Positions 28,621-37,975 of a stretch of 64,000 nucleotides of DNA are shown here, piece after piece (the stretch's first letter is position 1; every line of letters begins with the position of its first letter). Location: positions 153,295 through 217,294 of the forward strand of contig NZ_KB822602.1 in NCBI RefSeq assembly GCF_000364625.1, given 5' to 3'. Below the pieces are notes generated by a model, which did no database searches, had not been told where the DNA came from, and saw nothing but the letters and a program-made list of their open reading frames with translations. Source of the stretch: Pseudomonas thermotolerans DSM 14292. Its GTDB lineage: Bacteria > Pseudomonadota > Gammaproteobacteria > Pseudomonadales > Pseudomonadaceae. A program made the position numbers and the translations under genes.

Positions 28621-29624
28621 CGCTGGCTGCGCTGGAAGCGCCGCGGCGGCACCCCCTTCCAGCGCTTGAAGGCGTGGATGAAGTTGGACACCTCGCTGTA
28701 GCCCAGGCGCTCGGCGATCTCCTCCAGGCTCAGGCTGCCGAGGCCGAGCAGTTCCTCGGCGAGGGTCTGGCGCACCTCCTCCTGGAGCAGTCTGAAGCTG
28801 GTTCCCTCGGCGCCCAGGTGGCGGCGCAAGGTGCGCGAGGTCATGTGCAGGTCGGCGGCCACCTGTTCCAGGTCTGGCAGGCGCCCGGGGCTTTCCAGCA
28901 GGCGACTGCGCACTCGCGCGGCCAGGCCGTCGCGCTGCCGGCGGCGGGCGAGCAGATGCTGGCACTGGCGTTCGCAGAGCAGGGCGGTCTGCGGGCTGGC
29001 GCTGGCCAGCGGCAGGTCGAGCAGCCGGCGCGGGAACACGAAGCGGTTCTGCGCCTGGCCGAATTGCGGCAGCACGCCGATCTCCGCCTCGTACAGCCGG
29101 GTGTCCGCCGGCTCCGCCAGGCGCAGCTCCACGCGCAGCGGTGGCAAGTCGCGGCCGAACAGCTCGCGCTGCACCTGCAGCAGGCCGCCCAGGTCGCGCT
29201 CCAGCAGGAAGGCGCGCAGGTCCTCGGGCACCTGGTCGTCGTCGAGCAGCAGCCGGGCTTCCTCACCATGCTCTTCCAGGTGCATGCCGTGGAAGGCGTA
29301 TGTCAGGTCCAGGTAGCGCAGGCCGAGGCGGGCGGCATCCCGGTAGGTGGGGCTGCTGAGCAGGGCGAAGCCCCAGATCCCATAGCTGTTCAGCTGGTAG
29401 CGCCGTCCGGCCAGCAGGCCCAGGCCCGGCCGGTGGCCCAGCTGGCGGGCCAGGTTGCGCAGCAACTGCAGCTCCTGCTCGGCGTCGATCTCCGCGCCGG
29501 GGTCGGCGAGCAGGCGCCAGTCCAGGCCGGTGCCGGCCAGGCAGGCGTCGATGCTCAGGCCGTGGTCGCGGCCGAACTGGGTGAGTAGCTGCACGCTGAT
29601 GGCACTGCGGCGGGGGCGAGACAT
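28617..29624 (-). CDS. OruR/VirS-type AraC regulator of the monooxygenase operon
   Basis: A 335-residue regulator with an N-terminal arabinose-binding-like domain (about 20-205; YGIWGFALLSSPTYRDAARLG is typical) and a C-terminal AraC domain (about 230-330; LEEIAERLGYSEVSNFIHAFKRWKG). It is divergent from the flavin monooxygenase with a 118-base gap, so it most likely controls that operon. The mycobacterial VirS and P. veronii MekR regulators sit in comparable positions (from memory). Confidence 0.88.
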   Translation of the reverse strand: MSRPRRSAISVQLLTQFGRDHGLSIDACLAGTGLDWRLLADPGAEIDAEQELQLLRNLARQLGHRPGLGLLAGRRYQLNSYGIWGFALLSSPTYRDAARLGLRYLDLTYAFHGMHLEEHGEEARLLLDDDQVPEDLRAFLLERDLGGLLQVQRELFGRDLPPLRVELRLAEPADTRLYEAEIGVLPQFGQAQNRFVFPRRLLDLPLASASPQTALLCERQCQHLLARRRQRDGLAARVRSRLLESPGRLPDLEQVAADLHMTSRTLRRHLGAEGTSFRLLQEEVRQTLAEELLGLGSLSLEEIAERLGYSEVSNFIHAFKRWKGVPPRRFQRSQR

Positions 29625-29742
29625 GCTTGTCCGAAACTCACAATTTTTGGCCGACTATGCCATAAACAAGATCCCGGGCAACCCCTAGCATCGCAAGGGC
29701 CTCAGGCGTGATTTCGAGGCGCAGAGAACCTGGGAGACAACA

Positions 29743-31212
29743 ATGCATAACAATTCCCCATCGCCCGTGCGGGTACTGATCATCGGTGCCGGCTTTGGCG
29801 GGCTGGGCCTGGCCATCCGGCTGCGCCAGGCCGGCATCGAGGACTTCCTGATCCTGGAGAAGGCCGACGAGGTCGGCGGCACCTGGCGCGACAACTGCTA
29901 CCCGGGTGCGGCCTGCGACGTGCCCTCCCACCTGTATTCCTTTTCCTTCGCCCCCAAGCTCGACTGGTCGCGCAAGTTCGCGCCCCAGGAGGAGATCTTC
30001 GCCTACCAGCGCCAGCTGGCCGACGACCATGGCCTGCGCCCGCGCATCCGCTTCGGCGTCGAGGTGTCCGGTGCCGAGTTCGACGAGGCCCGGGCCCTCT
30101 GGCAGGTGACCAGCACCGGCGGTGAGACCTTCCTGGCCCGCGTCTTGGTGAGCGCCTGCGGCCAGCTCAACCGCCCGCTGTACCCGCAGCTGCCGGGGAT
30201 CGAGCGCTTCCGTGGCGAGGTATTCCATTCGGCACGCTGGAACCATGCCTACGACCTCTCCGGCAAGCGCGTGGCGGTGATCGGCACCGGCGCCAGCGCC
30301 ATCCAGTTCGTCCCGCAGATCGCCCCCAAGGTAGCCAGGCTGCACCTGTTCCAGCGCTCGGCGGCCTACGTGATTCGCAAGCCGGACCGCGCCTACCGCA
30401 GTTGGGAGATCGCCCTGATGCGGCGCTTCCCGCTGCTGCAGAAGCTCGACCGGCTGCTCAAGTACGTGCAGCACGAGTCGCGGGTGCTGGCCTTCAGCGT
30501 ATTTCCGCCGCTGATGCAGCTGTTCCGCATGAGCTTTTACGCCAACCTGCGCCGCGGCATCGCCGACCCGCAGCTGCGCCGCAAGCTGATCCCCGACTAC
30601 CCGATGGGCTGCAAGCGCATCCTCATGGCCAACGACTACTACCCGGCGCTGGCCCGGGACAACGTCGAGGTGGTCACCGAGGGGATCCGTGAAGTGACTG
30701 AGACCGGGCTGATCGCTGGTGACGGTCGCGAGCGCGAGGTGGATGCGATCATCTACGGCACCGGCTTCGCCGCCACCGACTTCCTCGCGCCGATGCGCAT
30801 CATCGGTCGCCACGGCCGGGAGCTGAACCAGGTATGGCGGGAGGGCGCCGAGGCCTACCTGGGGACCAGCGTCAGCGGCTTCCCCAACCTGTTCGTGCTC
30901 TACGGGCCGAACACCAACCTCGGCCACAACTCCATCCTCTACATGCTGGAGAGCCAGTTCAGCTATGTGCTCGGCTGCCTGCGCGCGCTGGAGGAGCGGG
31001 GCCTGCGCTACCTGGACGTGAAGCCCGAGGTGCAGCAGCGCTTCAACCAGCGTCTGCAGCAGCGCATCCGCCACACCGTCTGGGAGCAGGGCTGCACCAG
31101 CTGGTACAAGACCGCCGATGGCAAGAACACCAATAACTGGCCCGGCTTCACCATCGCCTATCGCCAGCTGACCCGCCAGCCTGAGCTTGCCGACTATGAA
31201 TGCGTGCGCTGA
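29743..31212 (+). CDS. Baeyer-Villiger-type flavin monooxygenase
   Basis: A 489-residue FAD/NADPH enzyme. FAD motif VLIIGAGFGGLG is at residues 7-18, NADPH motif VAVIGTGASAIQ at about 177-188, and the Baeyer-Villiger fingerprint F-x-G-x3-H-x3-W is present as FRGEVFHSARWNH. A later TGFAATDF matches the conserved GT motif. It probably inserts oxygen next to a ketone or aldehyde carbonyl to give an ester. The two following genes, an esterase and a dehydrogenase, fit a pathway that makes or consumes such compounds. Confidence 0.92.
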   Translation: MHNNSPSPVRVLIIGAGFGGLGLAIRLRQAGIEDFLILEKADEVGGTWRDNCYPGAACDVPSHLYSFSFAPKLDWSRKFAPQEEIFAYQRQLADDHGLRPRIRFGVEVSGAEFDEARALWQVTSTGGETFLARVLVSACGQLNRPLYPQLPGIERFRGEVFHSARWNHAYDLSGKRVAVIGTGASAIQFVPQIAPKVARLHLFQRSAAYVIRKPDRAYRSWEIALMRRFPLLQKLDRLLKYVQHESRVLAFSVFPPLMQLFRMSFYANLRRGIADPQLRRKLIPDYPMGCKRILMANDYYPALARDNVEVVTEGIREVTETGLIAGDGREREVDAIIYGTGFAATDFLAPMRIIGRHGRELNQVWREGAEAYLGTSVSGFPNLFVLYGPNTNLGHNSILYMLESQFSYVLGCLRALEERGLRYLDVKPEVQQRFNQRLQQRIRHTVWEQGCTSWYKTADGKNTNNWPGFTIAYRQLTRQPELADYECVR

Positions 31213-32137
31213 ATTCACCGCCCCGGCACCTGGGCAGCCGCTGCTCCGTGCCCTGCTGCGCGGCGCCCTGCGCCTGCTGTTCCGCGGCCTGGTGCGGCCG
31301 CCCATGCCGATCGCCGGGCAGCGCCTGGTACTGCGCCTGCTCACCGCGGCGACCCTGACTCCCGGCGGGGTACGGCGCAGCGCCGGCGAGCTGGGCGGGC
31401 GGCCCTGCGAATGGCATCACCCGGACCAGGCGGAGGAGGGCGTGCTGCTCTACCTGCACGGCGGCGCCTACCTGATCGGCGCGCCGGCCACCCACCGGGC
31501 GATCTGCGCCCATCTGGCCCGGCGCGCGCGTCTGGTGGTATGCGCCCTGGACTACCGGCTGGCCCCCGAGCATCCCTATCCAGCCGCATGCGAGGATGCC
31601 CTGGCCGCCTACCGGGAGCTACTGCGGCAGGGCCATCGACCGGAGCGGATTTTCATCGGCGGCGACTCGGCCGGCGGCAACCTGACCCTAGTCACCGCCC
31701 AGCGCCTGATCCGGGAGGGCCTGCCGGTTCCGGCCGGGCTGGTATGCCTGTCACCCTGGACCGACGCCAGCGGCGCGCACCTGCACCAGCCGCCGGGCGG
31801 CGATCCGCTGCTGCACCCGGCCTGGCTGGAACAGGCCGTGGGGCTGTTCTGTCCGCCAGGAATGGACCGCCGCGACCCCGGCCTGTCGCCGCTGTATGGC
31901 GAGCTGGCCGGGCTGCCGCCCCTGCTCATCCAGGTCGGCGAGGACGAGGTGTTGCGCGACGACAGCCTGCGCCTGGCCGAACGGGCCCGCGCCGCCGGCG
32001 TGGCGGTGACCCTGGAGCGTTATCCGGGGCTCTGGCACGTGTTTCAGGCCCATGCCGGCCTGCTGCGCAGCGCCGACCTGGCTCTGGCGCGCGTCGCCGC
32101 CTTCATCGATCAGCTGAGGAGAAGTACGGATGCCTAA
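31196..32137 (+). CDS. HSL-family alpha/beta hydrolase (esterase)
   Basis: A 313-residue esterase of the hormone-sensitive lipase group. Oxyanion motif LHGGAYLIG (about 88-96), nucleophile Ser in GDSAGGNL (about 157-164), acid in VGEDEVLRDD, and His in GLWHVF. It overlaps the monooxygenase by 17 bases and the dehydrogenase by 8, showing a tight operon. It is a candidate to hydrolyse the ester made by the monooxygenase. A TTG start at 31187 is possible. Confidence 0.9.
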   Translation: MNACAEFTAPAPGQPLLRALLRGALRLLFRGLVRPPMPIAGQRLVLRLLTAATLTPGGVRRSAGELGGRPCEWHHPDQAEEGVLLYLHGGAYLIGAPATHRAICAHLARRARLVVCALDYRLAPEHPYPAACEDALAAYRELLRQGHRPERIFIGGDSAGGNLTLVTAQRLIREGLPVPAGLVCLSPWTDASGAHLHQPPGGDPLLHPAWLEQAVGLFCPPGMDRRDPGLSPLYGELAGLPPLLIQVGEDEVLRDDSLRLAERARAAGVAVTLERYPGLWHVFQAHAGLLRSADLALARVAAFIDQLRRSTDA

Positions 32138-32894
32138 CATTCTGATTACCGGCGCCGCCTCGGGGATCGGCGCGGCCACCGCCCGGCTGTTCCATGCGCG
32201 CGGCTGGGCGGTCGGCCTGCTGGACGTCAACCGGGAGGCGCTGCTCGCCCTGTCCGACGAGCTGGGCGGCGCCTGGCACGCAGTGGTGGACGTCACCGAT
32301 GCAGCGGCCGTGCGCCAGGCCCTGGCGGACTTCTGCGGCCGCCACGACGGTCGCCTGCGCCTGCTGTTCAACTGCGCCGGGGGGCTGCGCTTCGGGCACT
32401 TCGAGAGCATCGACCTGGACGAGCACGTGCGCATCCTCGACATCAACCTGCGCGGCTTGTTGCAGGTCACCTACGCGGCCTTCCCGTACCTCAAGGCGGC
32501 CTCGGGCGCCCAGGTGATCAACATGGGGTCGGCATCCGGGCTCTATGGCACGCCGCACATGGTCAGCTACTCGGCCTCCAAGTTCGCCGTGCGCGGGCTG
32601 ACCGAGGCACTGGAGCTGGAATGGCGCCGCCACGGCATCCACGTCGGCGACCTGATGCCGCCCTTCGTGCGCACCCCTATGGTCGACAGTCAGCGCTTCG
32701 TGCCGCCGACCCTGCGGCGCCTGGGCGTGCGGCTGGAGGCCGAGCATATCGCCGAGGCGGTCTGGCAGCAGGCTCGGCACGCCCGGGTGCACCGGCCGAT
32801 CAGCTGGAGCTTCAGGCTGATGTACTGGACCGGGCAGCTGTCGCCGAGCTGGCTGAACCGAGCGGTGATGGGCTGGCTGAGCCGGGAGGGCTGA
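32130..32894 (+). CDS. short-chain dehydrogenase/reductase
   Basis: A 254-residue classical SDR. The NAD(P) motif GAASGIGA is at residues 8-15, NCAGG replaces NNAG near residue 81, and the catalytic Ser/YSASK are present (Tyr near 149). It probably interconverts an alcohol and a ketone or aldehyde in the same pathway as the monooxygenase and esterase. It is the last gene of the operon. Confidence 0.9.
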   Translation: MPNILITGAASGIGAATARLFHARGWAVGLLDVNREALLALSDELGGAWHAVVDVTDAAAVRQALADFCGRHDGRLRLLFNCAGGLRFGHFESIDLDEHVRILDINLRGLLQVTYAAFPYLKAASGAQVINMGSASGLYGTPHMVSYSASKFAVRGLTEALELEWRRHGIHVGDLMPPFVRTPMVDSQRFVPPTLRRLGVRLEAEHIAEAVWQQARHARVHRPISWSFRLMYWTGQLSPSWLNRAVMGWLSREG

Positions 32895-33190
32895 GAGCTC
32901 CTGCTCCCGCGCCGTTCCGCCGACCGTCCTTCGGAGCGGCGATGTTTCCGTGGCCGCCCGTCCGTCCGCAGCCTCGGCCGCCGGCAGATCCTGGCGCCGG
33001 GCGCTAAGCTGCAAGGCAGGGCTCTGGCCGGCCGTGAGCCTGGCGGCCACCCCGCACGGGTCCAGTGCTGCCGGGCCCGACGCTTGCTTGATCGCGGCAC
33101 GTCCCTCCAGTGTCGCCGTGCCGGTCGCCAGACCGGTCGCACCCAGCGAAATGCGGTACCCATCAGCCGTCGCTTGAGAGGAGGTTTGTC
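32895..33190. other. 296-base intergenic region, no gene seen
   Basis: GC-rich spacer between the dehydrogenase and the RraB-like gene. Open frames here are short, lack ribosome sites and resemble no family I know. The right end carries the AGAGGAGG ribosome site of the next gene. I see no clear promoter or hairpin terminator. Confidence 0.5.
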
Positions 33191-33535
33191 ATGAGCACTG
33201 CCTTCCACGATGACGCCAGCAGTAAAGTGCTGCGCCGCATGAAAGAGGGTGGCTTCGATTTCACCCGGTTCCATCCCATCGAGTTCTACGCCATCTTTCC
33301 CGACGAGGAGCGGGCGCGACTGGCGGCCCGCCGACTGCCCCAGGGCGAGTCTCTGAACACCCAGGTCAGTGCCGACGAGAATGGCGCCTGGCAGCTGGCG
33401 GTGAGCAAGGTGATGTACGCCACCAGAGAGGACATCGGCGACTTCGCGCAGAGTCTGGAGACCCTGGTCGCACCCCTGGGCGGGGTGCTGGATGGCTGGG
33501 GCGTGACCCAGGAAGCCTACGAGCGACGAACCTGA
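33191..33535 (+). CDS. RraB-like ribonuclease E inhibitor family protein
   Basis: A 114-residue acidic protein resembling the RraB fold, with HPIEFYAIFPDEERARLAA near residues 28-46 and a WGVTQEAYERR C-terminus. RraB of E. coli binds the RNase E scaffold region and changes which RNAs are cut. The resemblance is recognised by eye and the Pseudomonas protein may not act on RNase E, although rne lies about 9 kb away. A strong AGAGGAGG ribosome site precedes the start. Confidence 0.72.
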   Translation: MSTAFHDDASSKVLRRMKEGGFDFTRFHPIEFYAIFPDEERARLAARRLPQGESLNTQVSADENGAWQLAVSKVMYATREDIGDFAQSLETLVAPLGGVLDGWGVTQEAYERRT

Positions 33536-33598
33536 GTCGCGGGCCCTCGCGCCGCGGGCACGGTTTGCGTCAGACTGTGCCCCGGAGGAATTCCCGAC

Positions 33599-34309
33599 AT
33601 GTCCGACATCCTGATCCTGACGCACGTCGACTACTGTCCCCCCGGCCATCTGAGCGATTTCCTGACGGCGCGGCGCCTGGACTTCCGGGTGCTGCGCGCC
33701 GACCTGGGCGAGCTGGACGGCTACGACCTCGACCGCCCCAGGGCGGTGGCGGTGATGGGCGGGCCGATGAGCGTCAACGACCCGCTGCCTTGGCTGAGCA
33801 CCGAGGTGGCGGCCCTGCGTCACTTCATCCGCCGCGACATCCCGCTGATCGGCCACTGCCTGGGCGGCCAGCTGATCGCCAGGGCACTGGGGGCTCGGGT
33901 GCAGCGCATGCCCTATACCGAGGTCGGCTGGCAGCCGCTGCGGCGCCTGCCGCAGGCGGCCGACGATCCTTGGGTCGCCGGACTGCCCGAGGAACTGGTC
34001 ATCTACCAGTGGCATAGCGATACCTTTGACTTGCCGGAGGGCGCCCGGCACCTGCTGTCCAGCGCCTGGTGCCGCAACCAGGCGTTCGCCTGGGGCGAGC
34101 GGGTGCTGGCTCTGCAGGGCCATCCGGAAATCACCGAGTCCCTGCTGCGTGCCTGGCTGGAAGGCTGGTCGCACCTGCTGGATGCCAGCCAGCCGAGCCA
34201 GCAGGGCGTGGAGCAGATGCTCGAAGCCCTGCCGGAGAAGGTCTCCGCCCTGCAGCGGGTCGCCGAGCACTTCTGGAGCCGCTGGCTGGGCCTGGCCGGG
34301 CTGGCCTGA
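33599..34309 (+). CDS. class I (GMP synthase-like) glutamine amidotransferase
   Basis: A 236-residue single amidotransferase domain. Nucleophile Cys is in GHCLGGQLIA (about residue 84), and the His/Glu pair is in LQGHPEIT. It lacks a synthetase domain, so it is a stand-alone protein of the YfeJ kind; known relatives act on glutamine or gamma-glutamyl compounds. It ends one base before the convergent DUF2062 stop. Confidence 0.88.
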   Translation: MSDILILTHVDYCPPGHLSDFLTARRLDFRVLRADLGELDGYDLDRPRAVAVMGGPMSVNDPLPWLSTEVAALRHFIRRDIPLIGHCLGGQLIARALGARVQRMPYTEVGWQPLRRLPQAADDPWVAGLPEELVIYQWHSDTFDLPEGARHLLSSAWCRNQAFAWGERVLALQGHPEITESLLRAWLEGWSHLLDASQPSQQGVEQMLEALPEKVSALQRVAEHFWSRWLGLAGLA

Positions 34310-34310
34310 G

Positions 34311-34871
34311 TCAGCCGCTGCGTGGCCGGCGGCCGTTGCGACGCCTGGCCCAGTTGCGCTGCACCCACCAGCGCCAGTAGAGCAGGGTCAGCAGGTAGCC
34401 GAGCAGGCCGGCGACCACCCCGCAGATCAGGGAGCCGACCAGGAAGGGTTCGAGGATCGGCTTCCACATCAGCTGCAGCAGATCCCACGAGGGTTCGTCG
34501 AGGAAGCCGCTGACCTTCGGCCAGACCTGTTCGGCGACCTGGCCTGCGGGCGTCTGGAGGATCCAGGTGCCCAGCTTGTAGGTGCAGTAGAACACCGGCG
34601 GCATGGTGATCGGATTGGTCAGCCAGACCAGGCCCACGGCGATCGGCAGGTTGCCGCGCACCAGTACCGCCAGGCTGGCGGCTATTAGCATCTGCATGGG
34701 GAGGGGCACGAAGGCGGCGAACAGCCCCATGGCCATGGCCCGGGACACCGAGTGGCGGTTGAGGTGCCAGAGGTTGGGGTCGTGGAGCAGGGTGCCGAGA
34801 AAGCGCAGCGACCGGTGTTCGCGAATGCTCTGCGGGTCGGGCATGTAGCGCTTGAACAGGCGGCGGGGCAT
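34311..34871 (-). CDS. DUF2062 membrane protein
   Basis: A 186-residue protein with the DUF2062 signature RHSVSRAMAMGLFAAFVP followed by two or three hydrophobic segments (about 45-75, 80-105 and 145-165), including NLPIAVGLVWLTNPITMPP, and an arginine-rich tail. The function is unknown. The ATG at 34871 was chosen; a far longer frame upstream is read-through over the divergent comEC gene. Confidence 0.85.
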   Translation of the reverse strand: MPRRLFKRYMPDPQSIREHRSLRFLGTLLHDPNLWHLNRHSVSRAMAMGLFAAFVPLPMQMLIAASLAVLVRGNLPIAVGLVWLTNPITMPPVFYCTYKLGTWILQTPAGQVAEQVWPKVSGFLDEPSWDLLQLMWKPILEPFLVGSLICGVVAGLLGYLLTLLYWRWWVQRNWARRRNGRRPRSG

Positions 34872-35042
34872 GCGGGGTTCTCGGGCTGAACATGAAACCG
34901 GGCTATTATGCCCGTTGGCTTCGGAAGACCCAGCGGCATTTTGTGACAACAAATAAGCGGCCGTCTCCCGGGGCCTGCCGGCCGTTTCCCGACGGTTCCG
35001 GCTCATCGACCTGACCGGCACGGATGCTTGTTCGGAGTTCCC

Positions 35043-37268
35043 ATGCGCACAGGGATGATCGCGCTCGCCGCGGGGCTGCTCGCCCTGCGCTTTTTGCCCG
35101 AGCTGCCGCCGGGCTGGCTGCTCGGGCTGTTCACGGTGCTCGGGCTGATGCTCTTGCCCTATCGCAGCTACCCGCTGGCCTTCTTCCTGTTCGGCCTGAC
35201 CTGGGCCTGCATCTCGGCGCACTGGGCGCTGGCCGAGCGCCTGCCTGCCGCGCTGGACGGCCGTACCCTGTGGCTGGAAGGGCGGGTGAGCGGCCTGCCG
35301 GAGCAGCGCGACGGGGTGGTGCGCTTCCAGCTGGAGGAGCCCCGCTCGCGGCGTGCCGAATTGCCCCGACGGCTGCGCCTGGCCTGGTACGGCGGCCCAC
35401 AGGTCAAGGCCGGCGAGCGCTGGCGTCTGGCGGTCAAGCTCAAGCGCGGTCGCGGCCTGGTCAACCCGCAGGCCTTCGACTACGAGGCCTGGCTGCTGGC
35501 CCAGCGCATCGGCGCCACCGGCACGGTGAAGCAGGGCGAACGGCTCGCCGAGGCCCGGGGCCCGGCGGCCTGGCGGGATGCCCTGCGTTTGCGCCTGTTG
35601 GCGGTGGACGCCTTCGGCCGCGCGGGCGGTCTGGCCGCGTTGGTGCTGGGTGACGACTCGGGCTTGTCGACCGATGACTGGCGGCTGCTGCAGGACACCG
35701 GTACCGTGCACCTGATGGTGATCTCCGGCCAGCACGTGGCGCTGGTCGCTGCGCTGATCTACGGCCTGATCGCCGGCCTGGCCCGCCTGGGCTGCTGGCC
35801 GTCGGGCCGCCCCTGGCTGACCTGGGCCTGCGCGCTGGCCTTCGCCGCGGCGCTCGGCTACGGGCTGCTGGCCGGCTTCGAGGTGCCGGTGCGCCGCGCT
35901 TGCGTGATGGTCGGCCTGGTTTTGCTGTGGCGGCTGCGCTTCCGCCATCTCGGCGTCTGGCTGCCCTGGCTGCTGGCCCTGGATGCCGTGCTGCTGGTGG
36001 AGCCGCTGGCCAGCCTGCAGGCCGGCTTCTGGCTGTCCTTCGCCGCCGTGGCGGTGCTCGCGCTGGTGTTCGCCGGCCGGCTCGGCGCCTGGAGCCCCTG
36101 GCGCAGCTGGGGGCGGGCGCAGTGGACCATGGCCGTCGGTCTGCTCCCGGTGCTCCTGGCCCTGGGCCTGCCGGTCAGCCTGAGCGGGCCGCTAGCCAAC
36201 CTGATCGCGGTGCCCTGGGTGAGCTTCCTGGTGGTGCCTCTGGCCCTGCTCGGCACCTGCCTGCTGCCGTTGCCCGGCGTCGGCGCGGGACTGCTGTGGC
36301 TGGCCGGCGGTCTTCTGGAGCTGCTGTTCCGCCTCCTCGCCGGCATTGCCGCCTGGCTGCCGGCCTGGACGGCTCCGACGCTGCCCGGGTGGGCCTGGGC
36401 CCTGGGTGCCCTCGGCGCCTTTCTAGTCCTGCTGCCGCCTGGCGTGCCGCCGCGCCTGCTCGGCCTGGCCCTGCTGGTGCCCATGCTGGCGCCGCCGGTG
36501 CCGCGTCCGGCGCCGGGACAGGCCGAGGTCTGGGTGCTGGACGTGGGGCAAGGGCTTTCCGTGCTGGTGCGTACCCGCGAGCACGCGCTGCTCTACGACG
36601 CTGGGCCGCGCTTCGGCGAGTTCGACCTCGGCGAGCGGGTGGTGGTCCCCGCGCTGCGCGGGATGGGGGTAGGGCGGCTGGATCTGTTGCTGCTCAGCCA
36701 TGCCGATACGGATCACGCCGGCGGCGCTGTGGCTGTGCACCGGGCCCTGCCGGTGACGCGGGTGGTCAGCGGCGAGCACGAGGCGCTGACCGAGGAGCTG
36801 GCGGCCGAGCCCTGCGTCGACGGCGCCGACTGGCGGTGGGACGGCGTGCGCTTCACCACCTGGCGCTGGCCGGAGGCGACCGCGGGCAATGCCGCCAGCT
36901 GCGTGCTGCGGGTCGAGGCCGGCGGCGAGCGCCTGCTGCTCACCGGCGATATCGATGCCCGGGCCGAGCGGGCGCTGCGTGCGGCTGGCCGCGACCTGCG
37001 CGCCGACTGGCTGCTGGCGCCACATCACGGCAGCCGCAGCTCCTCGTCCATGGCCTTCCTCAAGGCGGTGCGACCGCACACGGTGCTGATCTCCCGCGGC
37101 GTGCACAATGCCTTCGGCCATCCCCATCCGCTGGTGCTGGCCCGCTACCGGGCGCTCGGCAGCGAGGTGGCGGACACCGCCGAGCGCGGTGCCTTGCGCA
37201 TCCGCCTGGGCCAGCACTCGACCATCGAAGCGCTGCGCGACCAGCCGCGCTTCTGGCGGGAAAAATGA
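35043..37268 (+). CDS. comEC: ComEC/Rec2 DNA internalisation channel
   Basis: A 741-residue polytopic membrane protein: an N-terminal DUF4131/OB region, the Competence domain with many helices (about 210-480; VISGQHVALVAALIYG), and a C-terminal metallo-beta-lactamase-like domain with SHADTDHAGG, LTGDID and APHHGS. It forms the inner-membrane channel for single-stranded DNA in natural transformation. ATG at 35043 has a GGAG ribosome site five bases upstream; a TTG at 35028 is less likely. Confidence 0.92.
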   Translation: MRTGMIALAAGLLALRFLPELPPGWLLGLFTVLGLMLLPYRSYPLAFFLFGLTWACISAHWALAERLPAALDGRTLWLEGRVSGLPEQRDGVVRFQLEEPRSRRAELPRRLRLAWYGGPQVKAGERWRLAVKLKRGRGLVNPQAFDYEAWLLAQRIGATGTVKQGERLAEARGPAAWRDALRLRLLAVDAFGRAGGLAALVLGDDSGLSTDDWRLLQDTGTVHLMVISGQHVALVAALIYGLIAGLARLGCWPSGRPWLTWACALAFAAALGYGLLAGFEVPVRRACVMVGLVLLWRLRFRHLGVWLPWLLALDAVLLVEPLASLQAGFWLSFAAVAVLALVFAGRLGAWSPWRSWGRAQWTMAVGLLPVLLALGLPVSLSGPLANLIAVPWVSFLVVPLALLGTCLLPLPGVGAGLLWLAGGLLELLFRLLAGIAAWLPAWTAPTLPGWAWALGALGAFLVLLPPGVPPRLLGLALLVPMLAPPVPRPAPGQAEVWVLDVGQGLSVLVRTREHALLYDAGPRFGEFDLGERVVVPALRGMGVGRLDLLLLSHADTDHAGGAVAVHRALPVTRVVSGEHEALTEELAAEPCVDGADWRWDGVRFTTWRWPEATAGNAASCVLRVEAGGERLLLTGDIDARAERALRAAGRDLRADWLLAPHHGSRSSSSMAFLKAVRPHTVLISRGVHNAFGHPHPLVLARYRALGSEVADTAERGALRIRLGQHSTIEALRDQPRFWREK

Positions 37269-37339
37269 GAACGGCGGCGGTCGGCGCGCCCCGCTCCCTA
37301 TGCTAGAGTGGCGCCATTTTTCCGAGGGGAAACAACGTC

Positions 37340-37975
37340 GTGTGGGAACTGATCAAAGCCGGCGGCTGGCTGATGCTGCCGATCATCCTCTGCTCCATCG
37401 CCGCCATGGGGATCATCGTCGAACGCCTCTGGACCCTGCGGATCAGCCGGGTATCACCCCCGCACCTGCTCGGCCAGGTCTGGCGCTTGGTCAAGGACAA
37501 GAAGCTCAACGCCCAGAAGCTCAAGGAAATCCGCGCCTCCTCGCCGCTCGGCGAGGTGCTGGCCGCCGGTCTGGCCAACTCCAAGCATGGCCGCGAGGTG
37601 ATGAAGGAGTGCATCGAGGAGTCCGCCAGCCGGGTCATCCATGAGCTGGAGCGCTACCTGAGCGCTCTCGGCACCATCGCCGCGGTGGCGCCGCTGCTCG
37701 GCCTACTCGGCACCATCCTCGGCATGATCGAGATCTTCAGTGGCTTCATGGAAGGCGGCATGGCCAACCCCGCGGTGCTCGCCAGCGGCATCGGCAAGGC
37801 GCTGATCACCACCGCCGCCGGTCTGGTGGTGGCGATTCCGGCGGTGTTCTTCCACCGATTCTTCGTGCGCCGCGTCGACGAGTTGGTGATCGCCATGGAG
37901 CAGGAAGCCATCAAGCTGGTGGAAGTGCTGCAGGGCGATCGTGAAGTGGACTTCGCCGAGGTGAGCAAAGCGTGA
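37340..37975 (+). CDS. ExbB/TolQ-family proton channel subunit
   Basis: A 211-residue protein with three membrane helices (about 8-28, 108-130 and 152-175). The family region [17 protein letters not shown] is followed by [22 protein letters not shown]. With the next gene, which it overlaps by GTGA, it should form a proton-driven motor like ExbBD or TolQR. No TonB or TolA partner is adjacent. GTG start with a GAGGGG ribosome site. Confidence 0.92.
   Translation: MWELIKAGGWLMLPIILCSIAAMGIIVERLWTLRISRVSPPHLLGQVWRLVKDKKLNAQKLKEIRASSPLGEVLAAGLANSKHGREVMKECIEESASRVIHELERYLSALGTIAAVAPLLGLLGTILGMIEIFSGFMEGGMANPAVLASGIGKALITTAAGLVVAIPAVFFHRFFVRRVDELVIAMEQEAIKLVEVLQGDREVDFAEVSKA

Noticed and set aside
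34872..35948. Upstream extension of the DUF2062 frame
   Set aside because: It runs antisense through comEC and shows no domain; DUF2062 proteins are near 190 residues.
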